Assembly (NCBI GenBank): GCA_964403795.1
Contig: CAYOHP010000004.1
Coordinates: 60,367-124,366 of the forward strand
From: CAYOHP01 sp964403795 [NCBI: uncultured bacterium]
Lineage (GTDB): Bacteria > Muiribacteriota > UBA6191 > CAZXTJ01
Reading direction: 5' to 3'
DNA length: 64,000 nt
Shown: one piece after another, positions 41,533 through 50,804 of the stretch
How positions within the stretch are numbered: the first letter of the stretch is position 1
Layout of the letters: every line of letters begins with the position of its first letter
The notes under the pieces: model-generated
The model's database searches: none
Seen by the model: the letters and a program-made list of their open reading frames with translations, nothing else
Told to the model about the DNA's origin: nothing
Made by a program: the position numbers and the translations under genes

Positions 41533-44307
41533 ATGAGCCCCCGCGTTCCTGTCCTGGCAGCCTTCTTGGCGGCCCTCACCGTCCAGGGCGCCAGCGCCCT
41601 CTCTCCCCGACCCGAAGCCGCCCGTTCCGGGGAAGCCCGCGCCGCCGCGGTCTCGGCCGAGGGCCTCTTGAACCCCGGTGCTGCGAACGCCCTCTCCGAG
41701 CTGGCCTCCGCCGGCGCCCAGGTCTCCGGGGTGCGCGCCGGACCGGATGGCATGGTGCGGGTACTGCGGGGACGGCTCGCCGACGGACATGCGCTGGAGG
41801 GCGACTCGCCCGAGGCCCGGGCCCGCGCCTTCGTGGCCGGGGCCCGCGGCTTCCTCGGGATCGAGGCCGACGTCGGGTCGCTCGCCTTGCAGGAAGTGCG
41901 GGAGACGGTGCTCGGTACCACGGTGCGCTTCGAGCGCCGGGTGGAGGGCTTGCCGCTCGATCCCGGGACCGTCGTGGTCCAGCTCGATCCCCGGGGCACC
42001 GTGACCTGGGTCGCCCACGAGGGTTCCACCGATCCCCTCCCCGCGGGCCGGTTGGCCCGGATCCGGGACGAGGACGCGATCGCCGCGGCGCTCTCCGACC
42101 TGGCCCCCCGGGGCGCGCTGCGCGCCGCACCCACGACCCGGGCCGTGGTCTCGACCCGGGCCGGCAAGGCGGAGGCCGTGACCGAGGTGCTGGTTCCCTC
42201 CTCGGACCCGCTGGGCGACTGGCTCTACCGGATCGCTGCCGATGGCCGGATCGTCTCGCGGGAGGACCGGCTGTGGTACGCCCGGGGCAGGGTCTTCGCC
42301 CCCAACGCGGTGGTGGCAACCCAGAATCCCGGCTTGAAGGACCTAAACGACGCCGCGGCCGCGGTTCCGGCCTCGGCCTACACCGAGGTCGAACTCCTGG
42401 GCCTCGACGGCAGCGGGACCTTGACCGGGGCCTACTGCAGCACCGCCGATACCGCCAACCGGGCCAACGAGCCCTCGGGGAACTTCCTCTACGACCGCGC
42501 CGACCTGCGTTTCGAAGAGGTGATGACCTACCACCACATCGATTTCGCCCAGCGGATGTTCCAGAGCGTGGGGATCACCAACGCCAACAACCGCCAGCAG
42601 GTCCTCGGCGCCCACGGCACGACCCAGGACAACAGCTGGTACAGCCCGGCGACCAAGAAGCTGACCTTCGGCGACGGCGGGGTCGACGACGCCGAGGACG
42701 CCGAGATCATCTGGCACGAGTACGGGCACTCGACCCAGGACAACCAGGTCCCGGGCTGGGGGAGCGGCGGGCACGCCCGGGCCATGGGCGAGGCCTTCGG
42801 CGACTACCTGGGCGGAGCTCTCAGCCAGAGGAAGAAGTCCTTCCAGCTCGAGTGCGTGGGCGACTGGGACGGGGTCTCGTACTCCAACGCCAACCCGCCC
42901 TGCCTGCGCCGCCTCGACTCGACCAAGCATTTCCCGGAGGACTTGAAGGGCCAGGAGCACGCCGACGGCGAGATCTGGTCGGCCTGCCTGTGGCAGATCC
43001 ACCAGGGGATGGGAGCACCCGACGACAGCCTGAAGCTGGTGCTCGCCCACCACTTCCTGCTGGCCCCCGGGGCGACCATGCCCCAGGCCGCCGAAGCCAT
43101 GCTCCAGGCCGACCAGCAGCTCTTCGGCGGGAGCCACCGGGACCTGATCCGCTCGGTGTTCATGGCCCGGGGAATTCTCGAGTCCAGCTCCTTCCTCGAG
43201 GTGACGCTCCGCGACGCGGCCGGTGCTCCGGTGGGAGGCAAGGTCGAGCTGGTCGGCACCGGCGTTTCCTTCGTGGTCCCGGGTTCGACCGGCGTGGCAC
43301 TCCGCAAGGTGGCGCCCGGCAGCTACACGCTGGCGGTCTCGGCCTTCGGCTTCGTGGCTCCGGAGAACCGGACCGTCACGGTCGGGGACGACGAGACGAA
43401 GAAGGAGACCTTCTCCCTGCAGGCGGCGCCCAGCGCCCAGCTCACCGGCCGGGTGCGCTCCTCGGCGGGCAGCGGCGTGGCGGCCCGGCTGCGCCTCATG
43501 GGCACCGGGATGGCGCCGGTGCAGGCCCAGGCTGACGGGTCCTTCACGCTGTCGGCTCCGGCCGGCAGCTATGAACTGGCGGTCTCGGCGGTGGGCTTCG
43601 CCGGGAAGAAGCTCCCGGGAGTGGCCATCCCCGGGTCCGGCCTCGAGATCGTGGTGGACCCGGTCTCCCGCTTCCTGGTGGTCGACGACGACGGCTCCAA
43701 GCCCTACGAGACCTTCTTCCAGGCGGCCCTGACCGACCTCGGGCACTCGTTCCAGGCCGCCACCCTCACGGGGGAGGGCGGGCTCGGGGTCGACGACCTC
43801 ACCCCCTTCGAGGCCGTGATCTGGCTCTGCGGCGACCGGTACAGCGGGATCTTCCCGGAGGCGACCCAGGCCGCGGTCCGCGAGTACCTCGCCGAGGGCG
43901 GTCGGCTGCTGGTCTCGGGCCAGGACATCGGGTACGGGTTGAAGAGCACGCCCTTCTACACCGAGGTCCTGGGTGCGGGCTTCGTGAAGGACACCGCCGG
44001 CAGCAAGGAAGTCGAAGGGGCCGGACTCTCGTTCTCCCTCGAGGGCGGCGACGGCGCCGGCAACCAGAAGTACCCGGACGTCCTGAACGCCGCCCAGGGT
44101 GCTTCGCTCTGGCTCAAGTACCGCGGTGGCGAGGGCGCGGCGGTGGTGAACCTGGTGGGACCCGGTCGGGTCGTCTACCTGGGCTTCGGTCTCGAGGGTG
44201 TCGCCACGGCCGAGGGCCGGAAGCTCCTGATGGGGGCGATGCTGGAAGCCGCCGGGACCGCCGAGGCCCAGCGCCGGACCCTGTCGGCCCGCTGGTCCGA
44301 GCGATGA
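41533..44307 (+). CDS. Secreted M36 (fungalysin)-like metallopeptidase with CNA-like and ThuA-like domains
   Basis: A 924-aa protein: signal peptide (VPVLAAFLAALTVQGASA), an FTP/PepSY-type propeptide (about 45-215), then a fungalysin/M36-like zinc domain with HEYGH (395-399) and Glu420 in ARAMGEAFGDYLGG, and the usual HADGEIWSACLW segment. Two carboxypeptidase-regulatory-like beta domains (about 560-715: LRDAAGAPVGGKVELVG and LTGRVRSSAGSGVAARLRL) follow, and the chain ends with a ThuA/GATase1-like domain (about 718-915: RFLVVDDDGSKPYETFF, LLVSGQDIGYGL). The ATG at 41533 has AGGAGGAG. It overlaps the M28 peptidase gene by 4 bases (ATGA), so the two exopeptidases are made together, probably to digest external protein. 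Confidence 0.88.
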   Translation: MSPRVPVLAAFLAALTVQGASALSPRPEAARSGEARAAAVSAEGLLNPGAANALSELASAGAQVSGVRAGPDGMVRVLRGRLADGHALEGDSPEARARAFVAGARGFLGIEADVGSLALQEVRETVLGTTVRFERRVEGLPLDPGTVVVQLDPRGTVTWVAHEGSTDPLPAGRLARIRDEDAIAAALSDLAPRGALRAAPTTRAVVSTRAGKAEAVTEVLVPSSDPLGDWLYRIAADGRIVSREDRLWYARGRVFAPNAVVATQNPGLKDLNDAAAAVPASAYTEVELLGLDGSGTLTGAYCSTADTANRANEPSGNFLYDRADLRFEEVMTYHHIDFAQRMFQSVGITNANNRQQVLGAHGTTQDNSWYSPATKKLTFGDGGVDDAEDAEIIWHEYGHSTQDNQVPGWGSGGHARAMGEAFGDYLGGALSQRKKSFQLECVGDWDGVSYSNANPPCLRRLDSTKHFPEDLKGQEHADGEIWSACLWQIHQGMGAPDDSLKLVLAHHFLLAPGATMPQAAEAMLQADQQLFGGSHRDLIRSVFMARGILESSSFLEVTLRDAAGAPVGGKVELVGTGVSFVVPGSTGVALRKVAPGSYTLAVSAFGFVAPENRTVTVGDDETKKETFSLQAAPSAQLTGRVRSSAGSGVAARLRLMGTGMAPVQAQADGSFTLSAPAGSYELAVSAVGFAGKKLPGVAIPGSGLEIVVDPVSRFLVVDDDGSKPYETFFQAALTDLGHSFQAATLTGEGGLGVDDLTPFEAVIWLCGDRYSGIFPEATQAAVREYLAEGGRLLVSGQDIGYGLKSTPFYTEVLGAGFVKDTAGSKEVEGAGLSFSLEGGDGAGNQKYPDVLNAAQGASLWLKYRGGEGAAVVNLVGPGRVVYLGFGLEGVATAEGRKLLMGAMLEAAGTAEAQRRTLSARWSER

Positions 44308-45611
44308 CCCGGCGCACCGGGTCGGGACCGGTGCTGGCCGCGGCCGTGGGTTTCGCCCTGGGGTCCTTGGCGGGACCCGCGGGCGCTGCCTGGCTCGAGC
44401 TCGGCGAGTGGTTCCTGGATCGGTCCGGCGCCGAGGTCCGGATCTACCGCCTGCCTCCGGCGGGACCCGAGGTGGGCGAGGGGCCAGCCCGGATCCGAGG
44501 TCTGGCGCCGGTGCGGAGCGTGACGCTCGGCGCGGACGAGGAACTCGTCCTGGTGCGGTTCCGCCATGAGGATCCGCGCTCCGAGCTGGAGCGCCTCGGA
44601 CGGATCCTCGCCGACGACTCGGGGCGGGTCGTGGTGGCCGCGGACCGGGAAGGCCGGGCCGGACTGGCCCGCCTGGCGGACGACGAGACCCGGGTGGACG
44701 AGGCGCCCGAGGACCGGGTGCTGGTCCGACGGCTGCGTTCGGAACCCGCGTCGCCGGTCACCTCGGTCGATCCGCTGGTCGAGTCCGTCGACCCGGATCG
44801 ATGGTGGGCCGACGTGGAGCATCTGGTCGGGATCGGGACCCGCCACACCAGGAAGCCCGGCATCTGGACCGCGGCCGAGTGGTGTCGGGAGCGCCTGGCG
44901 GCGATGGGCCTCCGGACCGTGGTGGAACGATTCTCCATGGGGTCGAGCCAGGCCCCCAACGTGGTGGCCCGCCTCTTCGAGGCGAGGCGCGACGAGCCCG
45001 TGCCGCGTCGGCTGGTGCTGATCGGTGCCCATCTCGACTCGATCAACTTCTCCAACAACGACCAGGCGCCGGGCGCCGACGACAATGCCTCCGGGTCGGC
45101 CGGAGTGCTCGAACTGGCGCGGGTGTTCGCCGGCATGGACGATCCCGGGTACGAGTTCCGGTTCCTGCTCTTCAGCGGCGAGGAGCAGGGTCTCTACGGT
45201 TCCAAGGCGATGGCCTCCGCCATGGCCGCCTCGGGGGAACTCTCCCGGGTGGCGGCGATGGTGAACATGGACATGATCGGGTTCGACGACACCGACCCGC
45301 TGGATGTGACCCTGGAGTCCGAGGGCTTCGCCCAGGCCGAGCTCGACCGGATGGCCGGCGTCGCGGCTGTGCTGGGGGAGGTCCAGGTGGCGATCTCCAC
45401 CGATGCCTGGGGCTCCGACCATGTGCCCTTCCTCGACCGGGGCGTGAAGGCGCTCCTCCCCATCGAGGGCGAGTACCACCGCAATCCCCACGACCACACC
45501 GGGCATGACGCGGTGGCCAACCTGGATCGGGGCCTGGCCCGGGCCATCCTCCGCCTGGTCGTCGGCTACGTGCTCGAGGTGGTGCGGAGCCCGACGCTCC
45601 TGGGTCGCTGA
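44304..45611 (+). CDS. Secreted M28 aminopeptidase
   Basis: A 435-aa protein with a signal peptide (VLAAAVGFALGSLAGPAGA) and an N-terminal propeptide-like region of about 130 residues. The M28 catalytic domain has the zinc ligands of leucyl aminopeptidases of the Aeromonas/Streptomyces type: GAHLDS (His243), GADDNASG (Asp259/260), FSGEEQG (Glu293, catalytic, and Glu294), VNMDMIGFDD and HTGHD. Such enzymes release N-terminal residues from peptides and complement the endopeptidase made by the overlapping upstream gene. Length and motif order are normal. The start overlaps the upstream stop (ATGA). Confidence 0.92.
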   Translation: MTRRTGSGPVLAAAVGFALGSLAGPAGAAWLELGEWFLDRSGAEVRIYRLPPAGPEVGEGPARIRGLAPVRSVTLGADEELVLVRFRHEDPRSELERLGRILADDSGRVVVAADREGRAGLARLADDETRVDEAPEDRVLVRRLRSEPASPVTSVDPLVESVDPDRWWADVEHLVGIGTRHTRKPGIWTAAEWCRERLAAMGLRTVVERFSMGSSQAPNVVARLFEARRDEPVPRRLVLIGAHLDSINFSNNDQAPGADDNASGSAGVLELARVFAGMDDPGYEFRFLLFSGEEQGLYGSKAMASAMAASGELSRVAAMVNMDMIGFDDTDPLDVTLESEGFAQAELDRMAGVAAVLGEVQVAISTDAWGSDHVPFLDRGVKALLPIEGEYHRNPHDHTGHDAVANLDRGLARAILRLVVGYVLEVVRSPTLLGR

Positions 45612-45721
45612 GCCCCGGCCTGGCGGGGAGCCGGAACGCGGTCGGCCTGTCACGTTGTGGTCACGGGGCGCGACTTCCTCTTCCGCGCCGTCACCGAAGC
45701 GTGCGAATGGAGGTCCGCACC

Positions 45722-46090
45722 ATGCGCACCACGACCCTCGCCCTGATCGCCATGCTGGCGATCCCCGTCCTCGCCACGGCCGAGACCGGCCCCTGGCAGT
45801 CGCGTCGGGAGGGCTCCCGGGACCGGGGATCCTTCTCCGGTGGAAACCGCCCCGGAGGGGCCGAATGGGGCTCCGGCCGAGGTCGCGGGTTCGCCGGCAT
45901 GCGGTCCCGCATGAAGAGTAAGGGCCCGGGCCGCCGACACCCCGGGTCGGCCCCGGGCAGGTTCCGCGGCGGCTCCTCCGGCAGGGAGGCCTGGAAGGCG
46001 CGAGCCGCGGGTGGACACCGCCCCGGGGCCTGCGCGGCCGGGAAGCGCGGCCGGGGCCGAGGTCCCGGTCGACACCACCGGAGGCGCTGA
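45722..46090 (+). CDS. Small secreted Gly/Arg-rich basic protein
   Basis: A 122-aa protein with a good signal peptide (MRTTTLALIAMLAIPVLATAE). The mature part is rich in Gly, Arg, Ser and Pro and ends in RRR; it has no predicted domain and a strong positive charge. GGAGG precedes the ATG at the right distance; the upstream ATG at 45707 or 45701 would only lengthen the leader. It may bind polyanions at the cell surface; this is a guess from composition. Confidence 0.6.
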   Translation: MRTTTLALIAMLAIPVLATAETGPWQSRREGSRDRGSFSGGNRPGGAEWGSGRGRGFAGMRSRMKSKGPGRRHPGSAPGRFRGGSSGREAWKARAAGGHRPGACAAGKRGRGRGPGRHHRRR

Positions 46091-46216
46091 CCGGGCTCGC
46101 CGGCAGGTCGGTCCGGTGAGGGCCGGGGGCGTCCTGTCCCGCCGTCGCGGGCGGAGGGCGCCCCCGGTCGCGTCCCGCGTTGTGCGCCGGACGCGCCCCG
46201 TGCCACCCTTGCGCGG

Positions 46217-46765
46217 ATGCCGGTCGACGCGCCCCCGACCGGATCCGTGACCCTCGCCTTCACCGACGTCGAAGGTTCGACCGCCCTCTGGGAGCGCGAT
46301 CCCGAAGCCATGCGGACCGGCCTTGCGGTGCACGACAGGACCATGAGCGAGGCACTGGGGAGGCATCGGGGCTACGAGGTGAAGACCGAGGGAGACGCCT
46401 TCTGGTGGCCTTCCCCCGTCCCGAGGACGCCCTGGCCTGGTGCCTGGAGGTCCAGCGGGAGCTCCTGGGGGCCGAGTGGCCGCCGGCCCTGTTGGATCGC
46501 CCCCAGGCCGCCGAGGTGCGGGGATCCGGGGGCGACCGGCTCTTCGCCGGCCTCCGGGTCCGGATCGGGCTCCACTCGGGGAGTCCCAAGTGCCGGCCCG
46601 ATCCCCTCACCGGGCGCATGGACTACTTCGGTCCCAGGGTGAACCGCTCCGCCCGGGTGGGGTCGGCCGGCCATGGCGGACAGATCCTGGTCTCCGGTGC
46701 CGTGCATGCGGCCCCGAAGGGATCGCTGGTCCTCCGCGAAGCCCGGGTGGAGGACCTGGGGAGCC
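46217..46765 (+). CDS. Class III adenylate/guanylate cyclase domain, frameshifted
   Basis: The first part reads VTLAFTDVEGSTALWERD (metal-binding Asp) and KTEGDAF (second Asp), then the frame breaks at about 46402: GDAF is followed in the other frame by LVAFPRPEDALAWC, as expected of a cyclase (GDAFMVAF in relatives), so one base seems missing. The second frame continues with RIGLHSGSPKC and VNRSARVGSAGHGGQILVSG, holding the Asn and Arg of the transition state. The second frame has no stop before 47535, and the original frame is regained in the next gene, so a compensating extra base in the GGGG run near 46757 would give one longer fusion protein. As written, the uninterrupted first ORF ends at 46642. 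Either a sequence error or a real lesion. Confidence 0.6.
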
Positions 46766-47542
46766 ATGGTGATCGGATGGCTGGCGGCTGCGGCGTCGTG
46801 CTTCCCGGCCGTCTCCGGCTGCCGCGGTCCCGGGGTCGGGAAGCTGCTGGCCCCGCTGGTCGGGTTGGCCTACCTCGCCGGATGCCGGCACTTCTGGTTG
46901 GACCTCCACGGCATGGATGCGCCCTGGTCTCCTCCCGACCTCTGGGACGCGATCGTGCGAGCCTCCGGGAAGGGGCACCCGACCCATCGACTGACCGGGA
47001 GGACCGGTCACGTCGACCCCGTCGACGGGATGTTCCTCCGGGGCCCCTGGGTGGTGGAGGCCGTCGGGGTCCTGTTCTTCTCGAGCTCCTTCTCGGCAGG
47101 AGTAGGCGCGACTCCCTATTGCGAACGTTGCGACAAGGAGTGCGACGAGAAGGTCCTGCGGACCCTGGGATCCGGGGCCGCCGACTTCGAGGCCCGCAAC
47201 GCGCTCCGCGAGACGCTCAAGGCGAGGGACTTCGCCTGCCTCCACGCCAAGGAGGAACCGGGTTCCGGGAACTGCCGGCTGGTCGTCAGCCTCTGGGCCT
47301 GCCCCTCCTGCCGCGAGAGCGACTACCTGACCGCCGAGATCCACCAGGAATCGGAGCGGACGGTGACCGACCCCAAGGGGAACACCTCCACGGAGACCAC
47401 CACCCAGAAGGTCCCGCTGGTCGAGCGCATGCGGGTCGACGCCGCCGAGGCGGACTCGCTCCGCGGCCAGGCCGCGCCCGGTGCCGAGGGTGGGGCTGCC
47501 TTGCCGTCGGACGGGAAGGGTGCTTCGCTCCCTGACGGGTGA
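46766..47542 (+). CDS. Membrane protein with Cys motifs (possibly fused to the cyclase)
   Basis: A 258-aa ORF starting MVIGWLAAAASCFPAVSG, with one or two hydrophobic stretches at the start and another at WVVEAVGVLFFSSSFSAGVG. Past them lie CERCDKEC and CPSC, which could bind zinc. The remainder is charged, ends in Gly/Ala-rich sequence and has no known domain. The start is preceded by a GGAGG-like GGAGGACCTGGGGAG. It is in the same frame as the start of the cyclase gene, so it may be the C-terminal half of a cyclase fusion broken by two compensating indels. Its stop overlaps the kinase start (GTGA), so it is co-translated with it. Confidence 0.6.
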   Translation: MVIGWLAAAASCFPAVSGCRGPGVGKLLAPLVGLAYLAGCRHFWLDLHGMDAPWSPPDLWDAIVRASGKGHPTHRLTGRTGHVDPVDGMFLRGPWVVEAVGVLFFSSSFSAGVGATPYCERCDKECDEKVLRTLGSGAADFEARNALRETLKARDFACLHAKEEPGSGNCRLVVSLWACPSCRESDYLTAEIHQESERTVTDPKGNTSTETTTQKVPLVERMRVDAAEADSLRGQAAPGAEGGAALPSDGKGASLPDG

Positions 47543-49905
47543 GCGCCTTCAGGTCCATCCTGGTCGATGATCCCGAGCTGGGCGAGGCCCTGGCCCGGAG
47601 GTTCGTGCCGGTCCGGGTGCTGGGGCAGGGGGCCCAGGGGATCGTGTACCTGGTCGAACAGCCGGACCTGGCGCGCCAGGTGGTGCTGAAACTGGTGGCG
47701 CTCGATGGTCCTCCCGGGGAGCAGCGACGGGAACGGTTCCAGCGCGAGGCGTCGCTGCTCGCTCGCCTGAAGAGTCCCCATGTCGTGGGCCTGATCGAGC
47801 ACGGGGCAGGCAGGAACCACGGGTACCTGGTGAGTCCGTTCGCCGGTGGCAAGAGCCTCCATGGTGTGCTGCGGGAGCAGATGACCCTGACGCCGGAGCG
47901 CACCAGGACCTGGTTCCGGGAGGCGCTCGAAGGCCTGGCCGAAGCCCACGAGCTGGGCGTGATCCACCGGGACGTGAAGCCTGCCAACCTCTTGATCGAC
48001 GACCGGGACTGCCTGCGGATCCTGGACTTCGGTCTGGCCCGGAGCCTGGAGGTAGGGACCAGTCTCACGGGCACCGGGATGGTGGCCGGGACCCCTTCGT
48101 ACCTCTCGCCGGAGCGGATCCAAGGCCGGGCGGCCACCCCGGCCGACGATCTCTACGCCCTGGCCATCGTGGCGCACGAGATGGGGACCGGGTCGAACCC
48201 GTTCATGGGGCGGGACCTGGCCGAGACCCTGGCCCGCCATTCCCGGCTCACGCCCGAGCCCCTGGACCGCCTGGTTCCCGGGTTCGATCCGGGGCTCTCC
48301 CGGCTGGTCGTCCGCATGCTCGCCAAGGCCGAACGGAGCCGGCCACGGGACGCGGGCGAGGCGCTCCTGGATCTCGACGCGGCGCCGGGGCCGGGAGGCG
48401 CGGATCCGACCTCGGGCGATGCGGCGACCCTCGAGGTCTCGCGACTCGACTCCGCGGAGCTGCGGAGAGGCTCCGGCCCGTCGGGCACCCCGAGGCCGGG
48501 CCTCGCTCCCACCGGGGGTCGAGCCGCCGTCGGCGCCGGCTCCGCGGCTGTATCGGGCGGGCCGGGGAGGATCGTCGCCGGTTGCGTGGCAACCGGACTT
48601 GCCCTGGCGCTGGGCTTCGGCCTGACGGGGCCGGCCTCCCCGCCTGCGATCGAACCGCCGCCTTCGCCGCCTTCCCTGCCGGTGACCGTGGTCCGTCCCC
48701 GGGGACCCGCCTACCCCGAGGAGGCCTCGCCCGAAGCCCTGCGGCGGAGCGGCGAGGAGGCCCGGGGCGAGTACAAGAAGCTCGATGTCGATCCGGTCGT
48801 CTGGACGCGACTCCTGCAGTATCCGCCCCAGGCGGCCTTCCTGGACTGGCTCCTCGCCGGAGGGCGACTCGAGGACCTGGACCCGGTCCGGCGCGAGGAG
48901 CTTCGGATCCTGGCCCGGGAGGAGACGGAGCTGGAACGGGTCTCGCTCCTGGAGCTGGTCGACTTCGATCCGGATCCTGCCCAGGAGTCCGAGCTCCGGT
49001 GGGAGGTCCTGCGGGTCGAGGGCAGTCCCTTCCGGGTCGCCGGGCCGATGGCGGCGCTGATCCGGGGACATCAGCGGATCGAACGGCTCCTGGAGCAGCT
49101 CGAGCGCGAGACCCGGGAGATGGCCGAGGACGGTACCGCTCCCGATGATGGCCTGGGCAGCGTGCTGGCCGTCTCGCGCCTGGCGTCCGGGGGCCGGAGC
49201 TACGAGAAGTACCCGTACCTCGACAAGGCGATGTCGGCCCTGCGACCCATGCCTTCCCATGTGCGGCTCGCCATGACGAGGCACCTGAGGGAGGTCGACC
49301 GCGAGGCGGGCCGGGTCCTCGTGGAATGGCTCCGGCGGCTCCGGGATCCGTCCACCGCCGAGAGGTCGGCCGCCTACTTCGCCCAGGTCTTCCAGCCTGC
49401 GTCGGTGGCCTACTTTCCTTGGCTCCTCCGCCTGCCCCCCGAACGCGCCGACCCCGCCGGGAGCCTCGGCCCCTCGGTGGACTACGTGCTGGGCTTCCTG
49501 GCCGGAAGCCGGCTCTGGATGTGCGGGGGGAGCTGGGTCGAGGAGGGAGTCCACGAGATCCGGAGGCTGGACCGGTCCCTGCTCGCGCCGGCACGCAGTC
49601 CGCTCGGCTGGTTCACCTGGCGCATGGCCCTCTGGGCCCGCTTCACGGGGCGGACCAGGGCCGAGGAGGTGGCTTCCCTGGCGAGCCTGATGGAGCATCT
49701 CGTCCCGATGCTCTCGGGCGTACCCGCGGAGATCGCGGAGTTCGCCGCCTGGTCCATGTGGAGTGCCCTCGTCCAGAAGTCCGGGGAGGTTCCTCCGCGC
49801 CTCGAACCCTTCTTCACGGGCCCTCTCAAGCCGTATCTGGAGCGGGCCAGGGAGCGCATGCTCCGTTCCGGGAACGATCGCATCCCGGCAACGACCAGTC
49901 CCTGA
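47539..49905 (+). CDS. Membrane Ser/Thr protein kinase
   Basis: A 788-aa PknB-type kinase: glycine loop GQGAQGIV (29-36), Lys51, HRDVKPAN (D145), DFG (163-165), GTPSYLSPE. A Pro/Gly/Ala-rich juxtamembrane part, a transmembrane helix (about 341-362: VAGCVATGLALALGFGL) and about 420 residues of extracellular helical sequence with many Arg/Glu/Leu follow. The GTG start overlaps the upstream stop (GTGA). The outer part has no known sensor domain but recalls the helical tail of the kinase at 37599, so the two may share a lineage-specific sensor type. The neighbour on the 3' side is an SDR gene with its own promoter-like hexamer. Confidence 0.88.
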   Translation: MSAFRSILVDDPELGEALARRFVPVRVLGQGAQGIVYLVEQPDLARQVVLKLVALDGPPGEQRRERFQREASLLARLKSPHVVGLIEHGAGRNHGYLVSPFAGGKSLHGVLREQMTLTPERTRTWFREALEGLAEAHELGVIHRDVKPANLLIDDRDCLRILDFGLARSLEVGTSLTGTGMVAGTPSYLSPERIQGRAATPADDLYALAIVAHEMGTGSNPFMGRDLAETLARHSRLTPEPLDRLVPGFDPGLSRLVVRMLAKAERSRPRDAGEALLDLDAAPGPGGADPTSGDAATLEVSRLDSAELRRGSGPSGTPRPGLAPTGGRAAVGAGSAAVSGGPGRIVAGCVATGLALALGFGLTGPASPPAIEPPPSPPSLPVTVVRPRGPAYPEEASPEALRRSGEEARGEYKKLDVDPVVWTRLLQYPPQAAFLDWLLAGGRLEDLDPVRREELRILAREETELERVSLLELVDFDPDPAQESELRWEVLRVEGSPFRVAGPMAALIRGHQRIERLLEQLERETREMAEDGTAPDDGLGSVLAVSRLASGGRSYEKYPYLDKAMSALRPMPSHVRLAMTRHLREVDREAGRVLVEWLRRLRDPSTAERSAAYFAQVFQPASVAYFPWLLRLPPERADPAGSLGPSVDYVLGFLAGSRLWMCGGSWVEEGVHEIRRLDRSLLAPARSPLGWFTWRMALWARFTGRTRAEEVASLASLMEHLVPMLSGVPAEIAEFAAWSMWSALVQKSGEVPPRLEPFFTGPLKPYLERARERMLRSGNDRIPATTSP

Positions 49906-49953
49906 GACTCCCGGGACGGGCCTCGCGGTACCGTCGCTGCCGGAGGATTCCCC

Positions 49954-50721
49954 ATGCATGGCAAGCGCTTCGTGGTCACCGGGGGCGGAACGGGGATCGG
50001 GCTGGCGGTCGCCCGCCATCTGGCAGGGAGCGGCGCCCGGATGGTGCTGGTGGGACGCAAGGCGGAGCGACTGGAGGCGGCCGTCGGGGAACTGGCCGGC
50101 GAGGGGCACGCCATCGCCCCGGCCGACGTCTCGCAGCGCGGGGCCTTGGCCGCGGCTCTCGCGACCGCCATCGGAGACGCCCCGATCGACGGAGTGGTCG
50201 CCAACGCCGGGGTCGGAGGTCCCAACGCCTACGGCGAGAAGGATCGCTGGGACGTGATCCTCCGGGTGAACCTGACCGGCACCTACCAGACGGTGCATGA
50301 GTGCCTGCCGCGCCTTCGGGCCAGGGACCCGGAGAGCTACGGGCACGTGGTGATCGTGTCGAGCGTGCTCGCCCATCTGGGGGTACCCGGCTACCAGGCC
50401 TACTGCGCCTCCAAGGCGGGGCTCCTGGGACTCACCCGCGCCATGGCCGCGGAGTACGCATCGGAACGGATCCTGGTGAACGCGATCTGTCCCGGATGGG
50501 TCGACACCGACATGGCGAGCGAGGGGATCGAGGGCTTCGCCAAGGCGACCCGGACCACTCCCGAGGAGGCCCGCCGGCAGCAGATGGCCATGGTCCCGCT
50601 CGGGAAGATGGCGACCCCCGACGAGCTCGGGGCCCTGGTGGCCTTCCTGGTCTCGGGCGTCCAGACTTCGATCACCGGTGCCACCCTGGACGTGAACAAC
50701 GGCTCGCTGATGCCGGGCTGA
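49954..50721 (+). CDS. Short-chain dehydrogenase/reductase
   Basis: A 255-aa classical SDR: TGGGTGIG at residues 9-16 (cofactor loop), VVANAGVGG (81-89), catalytic Ser136 in VIVSS, and Tyr150-x3-Lys154 in YQAYCASKAG. It also has NAICPGWVDTDM and the C-terminal NNGSLMPG, typical of FabG-like enzymes. These use NAD(P)H to reduce ketones or oxidise alcohols; the substrate is not determined by sequence. Arg35 in VLVGRKAERL suggests NADPH preference. GGAGG lies 7 bases before the ATG and TACCGT at 49929-49934 may be the promoter. There is no fatty-acid gene around it. Confidence 0.9.
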   Translation: MHGKRFVVTGGGTGIGLAVARHLAGSGARMVLVGRKAERLEAAVGELAGEGHAIAPADVSQRGALAAALATAIGDAPIDGVVANAGVGGPNAYGEKDRWDVILRVNLTGTYQTVHECLPRLRARDPESYGHVVIVSSVLAHLGVPGYQAYCASKAGLLGLTRAMAAEYASERILVNAICPGWVDTDMASEGIEGFAKATRTTPEEARRQQMAMVPLGKMATPDELGALVAFLVSGVQTSITGATLDVNNGSLMPG

Positions 50722-50804
50722 GAGTTCCTCCAGGCCCATCTCGGGAGCCTCCGGCCGGTGTACGTTGACGGCCTAGGTCTGCAGGGGAAAGGGGACTTCG
50801 ATCC

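Noticed and set aside
45605-45630. Possible hairpin terminator after the M28 gene (ccccg...cgggg)
   Set aside because: Only five pairs and no T tract; too weak to call.
46180-47535. One 451-codon frame through the cyclase and the following gene
   Set aside because: Only its middle part (about 46403-46757) reads as cyclase; the remainder is Arg/Gly/Pro-rich shadow of the frame that holds the membrane protein.
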